Translations under genes and position numbers: made by a program | Part shown: piece by piece, positions 9,301 through 17,119 of the stretch | Position numbering within the stretch: position 1 is the first letter of the stretch | How the letters are laid out: each line of letters opens with the position of its first letter | Source: Actinomycetota bacterium | Lineage (GTDB): Bacteria > Actinomycetota > Actinomycetes > S36-B12 | Direction of reading: 5' to 3' | Length of the DNA stretch: 36,437 nt | Assembly: GCA_030652695.1 (NCBI GenBank) | Contig: JAUSQD010000035.1 | Coordinates: 1-36,437 of the forward strand | The notes under the pieces: model-generated | What the model was told of the DNA's origin: nothing | The model's input: the letters and a program-made list of their open reading frames with translations, nothing else | Database searches by the model: none

Positions 9301-10347
9301 ATGGACGTCCGCGCATGGGCAGCACCAGCCGCCAACGCACCACTTGCACCGACCACAATCACTCGTCGCGATCTCGGGCCCGATGACATCACCATCGACA
9401 TCAAGTTCGCCGGCATCTGCCACTCCGACATCCATCAGGGTCGCGAAGAGTGGGGTCAGGGCATCTTCCCCATGGTCCCTGGTCATGAAATTGCCGGCGT
9501 TGTCTCAGCGATCGGCTCCAACGTCACCAAGTTCAAGATCGGGGATCACGCAGGCGTCGGCTGCTTTGTCGACTCCTGCCGCGAATGCGCGAACTGCAAG
9601 TCAGGCAACGATCACTACTGCCTTGGCCACAGCACCGCGACCTACAACGGCATGGAGAAGGACCTCACCACCCCGACATACGGTGGCTACTCAACGCACA
9701 TCGTGATCGATGAGAACTACGCATTGCACATTCCCAAGAACTTGAGCCTTGCCGAAGCTGCACCTCTGCTGTGCGCGGGCATCACGACCTACTCGCCACT
9801 GAAGCGTTGGAATGTTGGACCCGGCACTCGCGTGGGCATCGTGGGTCTGGGTGGACTGGGACACATGGGAGTGAAGCTCGCGCACGCCATGGGCGCTGAA
9901 GTCACACTCATCAGTCACTCCCCTGGCAAAGAGCAGGACGCTCTTCGCCTCGGTGCCGACCACTTCCTGCTCTCCACAGACAAGGAAGCCTGGAAGAAGG
10001 CGCGCTACTCCTTCGACTTCATCCTCAACACCGTTTCCGTGAACCTGAACGTCGATCGCTACCTGAGCCTGCTTGGGCTCTACGGAACTCTCTGCATGGT
10101 GGGTGTTCCGACGGAGCCACTCTCGGTGAGCTCGAACTCATTGCTCGGCAGTCAAAAGAGCCTTGCCGGATCTGGTATCGGCAGCATCCGTGAGACTCAG
10201 GAGATGCTCGACTTCTGCGGTGAGCACAACTTCGGTGCCGACATCGAGGTGATTGCGATTCAAGACGTCAACGAAGCGTGGGACAGAGTGGTTGCCAGTG
10301 ACATTCGCTACCGCTTCGTCATCGACATCGAATCGCTGAACGCCTAG
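9301..10347 (+). CDS. Zinc-dependent, probably NADP-dependent alcohol dehydrogenase (YahK/CAD-like)
   Basis: GICHSDIHQGREEWG, VPGHEIAGVV, CRECANCKSGNDHYC structural Zn site, GLGGLGHMGVKLA cofactor motif. ATG 9301 preceded by AAAGGAAAAG. Confidence 0.9.
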   Translation: MDVRAWAAPAANAPLAPTTITRRDLGPDDITIDIKFAGICHSDIHQGREEWGQGIFPMVPGHEIAGVVSAIGSNVTKFKIGDHAGVGCFVDSCRECANCKSGNDHYCLGHSTATYNGMEKDLTTPTYGGYSTHIVIDENYALHIPKNLSLAEAAPLLCAGITTYSPLKRWNVGPGTRVGIVGLGGLGHMGVKLAHAMGAEVTLISHSPGKEQDALRLGADHFLLSTDKEAWKKARYSFDFILNTVSVNLNVDRYLSLLGLYGTLCMVGVPTEPLSVSSNSLLGSQKSLAGSGIGSIRETQEMLDFCGEHNFGADIEVIAIQDVNEAWDRVVASDIRYRFVIDIESLNA

Positions 10348-10808
10348 TCCACTCGAAATCGAGCCTGCAAGCCCAGCAGGCGAATGCGGTTGTAGCGCAG
10401 GATGATGATGAATCCTGCGTTGACTGCAATTGTGGCAAGCAGAAACAGCAGCGCCTGCCACAGTGGATTGAAGAAGAACAGTGGGATCGCCGCCAAGCAG
10501 GAAATCTGGTGCACCCATTCGCCTCGGCGCACTTCCATCAGGTAGCGATCAAGGCTGGTGGAATCTGAGCCGAACAGCTGCTTCTTGGAATGCCCGCCGA
10601 AAGTATTGCCTGCTTCTGGGAGGCGCCGCGCAAGAGTGGTGACCCACAAGCCCCGATAGAACGTGGCGCTTTCCCATGCGTACAGACGCAGGGGAAATGG
10701 GTCGCGTTGCAGCCATGAGTCTGGCCAGTAGGTCGCCCACAACCCTGCAGCAACAGAAATGAAGAACAGCAGCCAGACGTTGATGGCGATGAGCAGTAAT
10801 TCACTCAT
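10344..10808 (-). CDS. Membrane protein resembling the CrtO-type (glycosyl-4,4'-diaponeurosporenoate) acyltransferase family
   Basis: YRGLWVTTLARRLPEAG...LDRYLMEVRRGEWVHQ...IPLFFFNPLW...ILRYNRIRLLGLQ resembles the ETRRGEWxHW...NPW...QRYNRIRL pattern of that family. Memory-based comparison. Start may be 10814. Confidence 0.5.
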   Translation of the reverse strand: MSELLLIAINVWLLFFISVAAGLWATYWPDSWLQRDPFPLRLYAWESATFYRGLWVTTLARRLPEAGNTFGGHSKKQLFGSDSTSLDRYLMEVRRGEWVHQISCLAAIPLFFFNPLWQALLFLLATIAVNAGFIIILRYNRIRLLGLQARFRVD

Positions 10809-10827
10809 CGCCATCTCCGTCTCTCTG

Positions 10828-10912
10828 CGGCGAGGGAGGGATTTGAACCCCCGGTGAGTTTCCCCACGGGCGCTTTCAAGGCGCCTGCAATCGGCCGCTC
10901 TGCCACCTCGCC
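10828..10912 (-). tRNA. tRNA-Ser (anticodon TGA)
   Basis: Minus strand GGCGAGGTGGCAGAGCGGCCGATTGCAGGCGCCTTGAAAGCGCCCGTGGGGAAACTCACCGGGGGTTCAAATCCCTCCCTCGCCG. CCA not encoded. Confidence 0.95.
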
Positions 10913-10969
10913 ATGCATCCGAAGCGAATGCGAAGACGAAGGCTACAGCGACCTACAGCACCGCGCTTC

Positions 10970-12070
10970 TCAAGGGACCGCGATGGACGGCTTTGCTACA
11001 TCTGCAGCCGGAACCATGTCTCGCACATCGATGAATGCATTGGTGACCGAGACCAGCGACCACCTGCGGTCATCGTCAGTGGTGATGACATACGAGGGCA
11101 GGATCAGCAGGCTGCCATCTGGTTGCCAGAACTGGGCAAGGCTGAGCTCCGCGCGTTCGGCCACCAACACCTCTACTCCCGCTACCAGCGCTGGCCTGCC
11201 CTTGACGGTCCGCACAGGTCCCGGCACTGCCATCTCAGGACTTGCGCCGATGCCGGCCCACGGCGTTGGACCGGCAAACTGCCAGCCTGGTTTGAGCGCG
11301 CGATTCAAAGCATCCCTGGCTCCAAGCACGGGGTAGCCCGGCACGGGCACCAAGGTGGCGGCGAAGCCGTCAGCCCACACCACCGCGCCATCCGGCGCCA
11401 CCACCACTGTCCACCCCAGCTCAGTGCGCAAGCCCTTGAGCACCAGCCATGCATGCACCACAACCCTGTTCTGATCGCGCAGGACTTCCCACTCGACCTC
11501 TTCAACGGGAACGCCCAGAGGGGCGAGCAGCGTGGTGGCGATCTCCTGTGCTCGATCCACATCAACAGGCTGTCCGGGCGTCAGCTGCTCATCGGAGAAG
11601 ACCCAGCGCACCAAGGGGTCGTTGTAAACCGTCACCACGGGTGCTTCGTCGCTTGCGCCGCCGACGGTGAAGCCACCTTCATCTGTACTCGATGGACTGC
11701 CCAGCACTCCGAACTGCTGGGCGATCACACCTGCGAGCTGCTCGGGCTTCAGGTTGCCGGCAGCCACTCGGTAGCCCATGGCTACCGATGCAGCATTGGG
11801 CAGGTCTTCGGCAGCTTCAAAGGTAGTCGAGCTCACCTGGCCGAGGCGGATCGCAGAGACATCAGGCGAGAGTGACGTGGGTATGCCGGCAGTTGCCGCG
11901 GGTGCTGGAGCGGCAGATGCATTCGCCTCGTCTCCCCCTGCGATTGCAGTGGTCGTCGATGTTGCAGTCGCGCGAGCGAGTAGGAAGCCAGCAGCGCCGA
12001 CGGCGAGCACCAGCACGACAAGTAGGGCCTTTCGCACAGCCGAGGTCAACCTCAGCGTGGGCTTGCGCAT
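10970..12070 (-). CDS. Membrane-anchored hypothetical protein
   Basis: MRKPTLRLTSAVRKALLVVLVLAVGAAGFLLARA N-terminal TM segment, low-complexity linker, then a long extracytoplasmic region with no motif I recognise. AGGAGG upstream of ATG 12070. Confidence 0.7.
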   Translation of the reverse strand: MRKPTLRLTSAVRKALLVVLVLAVGAAGFLLARATATSTTTAIAGGDEANASAAPAPAATAGIPTSLSPDVSAIRLGQVSSTTFEAAEDLPNAASVAMGYRVAAGNLKPEQLAGVIAQQFGVLGSPSSTDEGGFTVGGASDEAPVVTVYNDPLVRWVFSDEQLTPGQPVDVDRAQEIATTLLAPLGVPVEEVEWEVLRDQNRVVVHAWLVLKGLRTELGWTVVVAPDGAVVWADGFAATLVPVPGYPVLGARDALNRALKPGWQFAGPTPWAGIGASPEMAVPGPVRTVKGRPALVAGVEVLVAERAELSLAQFWQPDGSLLILPSYVITTDDDRRWSLVSVTNAFIDVRDMVPAADVAKPSIAVP

Positions 12071-12113
12071 GGACTGCCTCCTGATCTCCAAGCCTCACGT
12101 TAGCGTGACGCTC

Positions 12114-12685
12114 ATGCGACTGCATCGAGCCATTTCAAGCGACCTTCCGCTCCTGGTTGTGGCACTGGAAGAGGAGGCTGTGCATCTGCATGTGAGCCAA
12201 TTGCCTGTGCTGGTGACCGGCGCTGGCAAGGTCAACGCCGCTGTCGCAGTGGCGACCATCCTTGGCCAGAGTTCACCAAGTGAGGTGATCAATCTCGGCA
12301 CCGCAGGCGCGCTGCGTCCCGATCTCGTCGGCACCATGTGATCAGCCGGCTCACCCAGCACGACCTTGACGACGAGGCGCTGTTCGATCTTGTGGGTCTG
12401 CACTTCGGCGCGCCCATTGATCTTGGTGGCGCCGGACTGACGCTGACCACGGGGGACGCATTCATCGCAGATCCCACAGCTCGCGCGCGTCTTGCTCAGC
12501 ATGCGGATCTGGTCGACATGGAGGCCTACGCAGTGGCTCGTGCAGCCGCAGCAGCAGACATTCCTGTGCGTGTGGTCAAGAGGATCAGCGACGAAGCTGG
12601 GGCGGGCGCAGCAAAGAACTGGAAGGACTCAGTAGATGAGTGCGCCGAGCATTTGGGCGCATGGGTCAGACAGTTTCTGCTCTGA
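12114..12685 (+). pseudogene. Nucleosidase (MTA/SAH nucleosidase-like), split by an apparent -1 frameshift near 12335
   Basis: Frame 1: MRLHRAISSDLPLLVVALEEEAVHLHVSQLPVLVTGAGKVNAAVAV...NLGTAGALRPDLVGTM*. Frame 2 from 12338: (V)ISRLTQHDLDDEALF...LTTGDAFIADPTARARLAQHADLVDMEAYAVARAAAAADIPVRVVKRISDEAG. Adding one C at ACCATG gives ...VGTHVISRLTQHD... as one protein. Confidence 0.75.
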
Positions 12686-13918
12686 CTACTCAGCGGCCTC
12701 GATCGGAACGAGCGCAGTTCCCCTGGGCGATGATCGCCGGTCAAGCAGCAGCCCGACCGCGGTCAGCACGAGCGATACGACCACCACTGTCGTGACGATC
12801 TGCTCCACAGAACTGTGGAACCAGAGCGAAACACTCAGCACCAGCACGACGAGCCCTGCCCACACCAACAGCACAGCGCGTCGATCCTGTGCAGCGAGTC
12901 GCGCATAGAGCAGCACCTGAACGAGGGCGAAAGCCGAGCCTTCAAGGGCAAAGCGCCAAGCGCTTTCGCCCAGTCCGAGGTCGATGTACTGGGCGCCACC
13001 CAGCACTCGTATGACAAAGGATCCGAACAGGAAGCTGAACAAGGTGATGCAAGCACCGAGAATGGCGGTCAAGCCGGTGGCGATGAACACCGCGCGGCGG
13101 TTGTCGCCGGAAGTCATCTTCGGGAAGAGCACGATGATGATCGCGTTCGGCAGGAAGAAGGCGATCTTTGCCAGCAGGACGCCAACGGAATATTCGCCCG
13201 ACTCCGATTCGGTCAGGAATACGCGCGCGAGCAGAACGTCGACATTGGTCAAGGTGAACAGCACGACAAGGGCATGTGCAACATGGCCGAACTCCGGCAG
13301 TGAGCCCCGGGAGATCGACGAGCCCCAGGTGCCCGGGCAGATGATCCGGTAGCTGATGAAGGCTCCGAGCGCGCAGCCAAGAAGGATGCCAAGCGCGGCA
13401 GCCTCAAGGCTGCCAAAGATGAGCAGGAAGGCGATGCCTCCGAAGGCTCTGCCCATGCCATTGACGATGAAGCCCGAGCTGAATCGCAAGTGCTCTTCGC
13501 GTCCCTGCGCGATGCCCAGGGACGCGGTTCCCAGAACGACAAACGCGAGCGAGGCCAAGCCCAGCACCATCGCGGTGTACGGAATAGCCAACACCTCGCC
13601 AATGGGCCATGCCGCGAAGATGCCCACGACAAGAATCACTGAGGCGATGTAGAAGGCCAGGCGAACCGATTGGCCCTCAACCTCTGCGCGGTCAGCACCA
13701 GCGACGGCGACGCGGCGCGCCGTGAGCGTCTGCAATGCGATGGCAAATGTCGACACGATGATGAGCACGCCCATCAGGGCACCGAAGGCACCGAACTGAG
13801 CGGGATCAAGAATGCGGGCGGCGAACATCGACAGCCCATAGGCAGCGCCATTGCCGACCAATGTGGCAATACCCACGAAGACCAGGCCCTTGGCGAGCGC
13901 TGAGCGCGGCTGATCCAC
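12686..13918 (-). CDS. Polysaccharide biosynthesis / oligosaccharide flippase-like membrane protein
   Basis: 410 aa, many TM helices, starting LAKGLVFVGIATLVGNGAAYGLSMFAARILDPAQFGAFGALMGVLII, a Wzx/PST-like N-terminus. GTG start with TACTCT -10 6 nt upstream. Confidence 0.75.
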   Translation of the reverse strand: MDQPRSALAKGLVFVGIATLVGNGAAYGLSMFAARILDPAQFGAFGALMGVLIIVSTFAIALQTLTARRVAVAGADRAEVEGQSVRLAFYIASVILVVGIFAAWPIGEVLAIPYTAMVLGLASLAFVVLGTASLGIAQGREEHLRFSSGFIVNGMGRAFGGIAFLLIFGSLEAAALGILLGCALGAFISYRIICPGTWGSSISRGSLPEFGHVAHALVVLFTLTNVDVLLARVFLTESESGEYSVGVLLAKIAFFLPNAIIIVLFPKMTSGDNRRAVFIATGLTAILGACITLFSFLFGSFVIRVLGGAQYIDLGLGESAWRFALEGSAFALVQVLLYARLAAQDRRAVLLVWAGLVVLVLSVSLWFHSSVEQIVTTVVVVSLVLTAVGLLLDRRSSPRGTALVPIEAAE

Positions 13919-14081
13919 TGGGCAAGAGTACGGGGCGATCCGCTCGCTGCATCGCTGCGCAGGTCCCCGGACTGCGTGGATTTGTCCCCCAAGCGGGGTG
14001 AACCCTTGTTGTCCGATTTGCGCAAGTGACTAATGAGACTCACGGGATTATTGAGAATACGAATCCTGTGATCCATCCCAC

Positions 14082-14258
14082 ATGACTCCAAGGGATCGTC
14101 CGAAATGCGGGCATGGGGGCTGCGCACTCCTTGGTTCTGCACCTAGCGTCACCGGCTCGTGCAACGGTCAGGGCCGCAAAAAGCTCAAGGCTCACCTGCT
14201 GGACCGCATGACCGAAGGAACCCGGCTTCCCGCCGCCAGACCAAAGGGGTACGACTAG
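14082..14258 (+). CDS. Possible 58-aa small ORF immediately upstream of the NlpC/P60 gene
   Basis: MTPRDRPKCGHGGCALLGSAPSVTGSCNGQGRKKLKAHLLDRMTEGTRLPAARPKGYD*. The TAG stop shares its G with the GTG start of the next gene. Below the ORF-track length limit. Confidence 0.25.
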   Translation: MTPRDRPKCGHGGCALLGSAPSVTGSCNGQGRKKLKAHLLDRMTEGTRLPAARPKGYD

Positions 14259-14869
14259 TGCGAGTCCGCTTCACGCAACCGACTCGTGCCGTGACAGGCG
14301 CCTTCACCGGCGCCCTGCTCATGGCCACCATGGGATTCGGCAACAGCACAGCCTCGGCAGTCCCCGGCGAACTGACCCCCACAAGTGGCGCAGGTTCGGT
14401 CACCACTGGCATGGGCGTGCTGAAGATGAGCTTGCGCACAGGGATGCTCTCTGCGAAGTCCTCGGCCACTGTCCTGGCTCGCGCGCGCATGATGCTGACG
14501 CGCAATCGGATCGTGAAGATCGCTCGAGCACAGATCGGCGACAAGTACTCCGCGGGAAGCACCGGGCCAAATGCGTTCGACTGCTCTGGCTTCACCAGCT
14601 ACGTCTACCGCTCGGCCACCGGCAAGACCATTGCTCGCACCTCCTGGACCCAGTACGACGCGGTGACGAAGGTCCCACGTACCAAGGTGATGCCCGGCGA
14701 CCTCGTCTTCTTCTTTAAGCGGGGCGTCCATCATGTGGGCCTGTACGTCGGGCGCGGCAAGATGGTGCACGCAGCCCGCCCCCAGGACGGCGTGGAAATC
14801 GTCAACCTTAGCGGGGACTGGTACAAGCAGCATCTGTCTGGATACGGGCGCTTCCTCCCAGCTGTCTAG
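14258..14869 (+). CDS. Secreted NlpC/P60 family cell-wall hydrolase
   Basis: Signal peptide (AVTGAFTGALLMATMGFGNSTASA), then AFDCSGFTSYVYRSATG catalytic Cys motif, PGDLVFFF, HHVGLYVGRGKMVHAARPQDGVEI. Confidence 0.9.
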   Translation: MRVRFTQPTRAVTGAFTGALLMATMGFGNSTASAVPGELTPTSGAGSVTTGMGVLKMSLRTGMLSAKSSATVLARARMMLTRNRIVKIARAQIGDKYSAGSTGPNAFDCSGFTSYVYRSATGKTIARTSWTQYDAVTKVPRTKVMPGDLVFFFKRGVHHVGLYVGRGKMVHAARPQDGVEIVNLSGDWYKQHLSGYGRFLPAV

Positions 14870-14909
14870 CGCGCGAGGGGCAGTGGCGCATCTTGGTCAT
14901 CTGCTCAAT

Positions 14910-14940
14910 CCAAGCCAAAAGTCTCATATGAGACGCTTGG
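14910..14940. promoter_or_regulatory. Nested inverted repeat with a 14-bp perfect palindrome upstream of gpgS
   Basis: ccaagc caaaa gtctcatatgagac gcttgg. GTCTCATATGAGAC (14921-14934) is a perfect palindrome, 46-65 nt upstream of gpgS ATG 14986. Confidence 0.4.
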
Positions 14941-14985
14941 GCTGGCAGCAGCAACGAGCCGACACGATTCTCAGGAGGAGCGAAC

Positions 14986-15858
14986 ATGGCATCAGTACGC
15001 CCGCTTCGCCTGACCTCCGATCTTGCAGTTGAAGAACTGGTTGCGGGCAAGGCAGATCGCCGTGTGAGTGTCTGCATCCCGGCCCGCAATGAAGCAGCCA
15101 CGATCGCGCCGATCCTCTTGCGCATCAAGCGCGAGCTCATGGATGCCCATCCCTTGGTCGACGAGTTGATCGTGATGGATCACGACTCCACCGATCAAAC
15201 TGCCGAGGTGTCAATTGAATGCGGCGCCACCGTCATCAATGCCAGTTCTGTCCTGCGCGAATTTGGTTCGGCGCTGGGCAAGGGTGACGTCCTGTGGCGC
15301 TCAGTGCAGGCGTCCACTGGTGACTTCATCGTGTGGCTTGATGCCGACCTGGGCTCGTTCACTCCCGAATATGTGACAGCGCTCCTTGAGCCGCTCCTGC
15401 TCGACGAGAAGGTCGCTCTCGTGCGTTCGACCTATCGACGAACATTCCATGGCGAGGGCGGCGAAGGCGGTCGCGTCACTGAGCTGACGGCACGACCTCT
15501 GTTGAAGTTGCTCTTCCCCGAATTGGCGCACATCCGCCAGCCTCTCGGCGGTGAATATGCGATTCGTCGCGAGGTGGCACTGGCAACAGCTTTCGAGATT
15601 GACTATGGCGTGGAGATGGGTCTGCTGATTGACATCTCGCGCGCCTTCGGAGTCGACAGCATCGTGCAGGTTGACCTCGGCGCACGCACACATCGCAATC
15701 GCCCGCTGTCAGAGCTGCATGACCAGGCGATTCAGGTGATGCGTGCTGCGCTTTCGCGCACCCCCGCGCTGTCAGTGTCCGCAGATGAGTTCACTCGCCC
15801 ATCGATCAATGACGTTGCAGATGGACTGGCTCAGCCCATCACTGCATCGATGACGTAA
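14986..15858 (+). CDS. gpgS: Glucosyl-3-phosphoglycerate synthase
   Basis: VSVCIPARNEAATI, MDHDSTDQTAE, GKGDVLWRS, DADLGSFTPEYV, GEGGRVTELTARPLL, IRQPLGGEYAIRR: GT81 GpgS motifs. CAGGAGGAG RBS. Confidence 0.92.
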   Translation: MASVRPLRLTSDLAVEELVAGKADRRVSVCIPARNEAATIAPILLRIKRELMDAHPLVDELIVMDHDSTDQTAEVSIECGATVINASSVLREFGSALGKGDVLWRSVQASTGDFIVWLDADLGSFTPEYVTALLEPLLLDEKVALVRSTYRRTFHGEGGEGGRVTELTARPLLKLLFPELAHIRQPLGGEYAIRREVALATAFEIDYGVEMGLLIDISRAFGVDSIVQVDLGARTHRNRPLSELHDQAIQVMRAALSRTPALSVSADEFTRPSINDVADGLAQPITASMT

Positions 15859-17027
15859 CCGGCGAACGCAAGGGAACTGGTCCAGCCAGGCGAGACCGCA
15901 TTGAGAATATGCGTCGACGCCTCGCCTTGTTCCACCACGAAATCCATCTCAAGCTTCTTGCTCGGCAGATGGAACAACTGCGCGCGCACTCCGACGCGGC
16001 CCTTCTCCGTGAAGTCTTCCACCCGCACCGACGGCACGAGCGAAGCCGCCTGGCGCACCAGATGCTTGCGGGAGTACTTCGGCAACTCCGATCGCATCAA
16101 GCCAGCCACATCGTGGTCCTTGCTTGTGAAGAAGCGCGGGTACGTGCGAGCGATGTCCAGAGTCTCTGCCGCCGAGATGCCATGGATGCCGCCATAGTCC
16201 TCACGCCAAAGAGCCGGGATCGCTGTCGGGCCGATCTTTGCCCGCCCGTGGACAGTGACAGTCAGATGGACGCCCAGAAAGGGATTGCGCGCATCAGGCA
16301 CCGGATAGACATGGCGCGTCAGTCGTCCTGGTTCCCATGAGCCGTACCAGTACAAGCCCTTGAAGGGCAGCATCCGGTAGTCAGTGCCGACGCCGAACCA
16401 GTGCGCGACCACGTCGGCATACAGCCCAGCAGCGTTGATGATGTGCCCGGCACTGATCTCGCCGTACTTGGCCGTTCGCACCCAACCAGGCCCAGCTCCC
16501 AGCACCTCGGTGCCCTTGAGCAGCAAACCACCTCGAGCCAGCACACGCGCTGCAAGTGCTTCCACGACTGCCGTGGGGTCTGCAACTGCGGTGGTGGGCG
16601 ACCACAGGGCACTTCCGTGCGTGCGAGCCAATGGTTCAAGTGCACGCAGTTGCTGCTCGTCAATGAGTTCCACTTCAACGCCATTGGCTACCGCACGCTT
16701 GTGCAACTCACGCAGGGCAGGCAGCTCGTCCTCAGACTGCGCGACCACAACCTTGCCTGTCGCACGAACCGCGATGCCTGCCTCGGCGCAGAAATCACGC
16801 AATTGAGCATTGCCTTGTCGGGTGAGTCGAGCTTTGAGCGAATCAGGCGCGTAATAGAAGCCAGCGTGCAGCACTCCGCTGTTACGACCTGAAGCGTGCG
16901 CGGCGAGCTGCGGCTCCTTCTCGATGACGATGACCGAACCCTGCGGATTGCGGTGAAGCCAGGCATCTGCAGCAGCAAGCCCCACGATGCCCCCACCGAT
17001 CACCACCAGATCGGCTCGCATTCGCAT
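15831..17027 (-). CDS. lhgO: L-2-hydroxyglutarate oxidase
   Basis: ADLVVIGGGIVGLAAADAWL, SGRNSGVLHAGFYYAPDSLKARL, GLYADVVAHWFG, HLTVTVHGRAKIGPTAIPAL. ATG 17027 with TAGTCT 6 nt upstream. 3' end overlaps gpgS 3' end by 28 bp. Confidence 0.88.
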   Translation of the reverse strand: MRMRADLVVIGGGIVGLAAADAWLHRNPQGSVIVIEKEPQLAAHASGRNSGVLHAGFYYAPDSLKARLTRQGNAQLRDFCAEAGIAVRATGKVVVAQSEDELPALRELHKRAVANGVEVELIDEQQLRALEPLARTHGSALWSPTTAVADPTAVVEALAARVLARGGLLLKGTEVLGAGPGWVRTAKYGEISAGHIINAAGLYADVVAHWFGVGTDYRMLPFKGLYWYGSWEPGRLTRHVYPVPDARNPFLGVHLTVTVHGRAKIGPTAIPALWREDYGGIHGISAAETLDIARTYPRFFTSKDHDVAGLMRSELPKYSRKHLVRQAASLVPSVRVEDFTEKGRVGVRAQLFHLPSKKLEMDFVVEQGEASTHILNAVSPGWTSSLAFAGYVIDAVMG

Positions 17028-17119
17028 GGGCACAGACTATTTGCCTGCACTTGCCTGAGCCTCAGAGCACAGCGAGCCCAAAGCTCGTGGCTGCCCTCGG
17101 CCCGTACTGTTTCTCGTAT

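Noticed and set aside
10913-11875. 320-aa plus-strand ORF opposite the membrane-anchored protein
   Set aside because: Cys/His/Arg/Gln-rich composition. The opposite strand has a signal-anchor and RBS.
13990-14257. Possible c-di-AMP (ydaO) riboswitch upstream of the NlpC/P60 gene, suggested by GCGGGGTGAACCC
   Set aside because: The conserved 3' block (CGAACCCG.CAGCTAACC-like) is not visible. Only the GGGGTGAA element matches. A cmsearch with RF00379 would decide.
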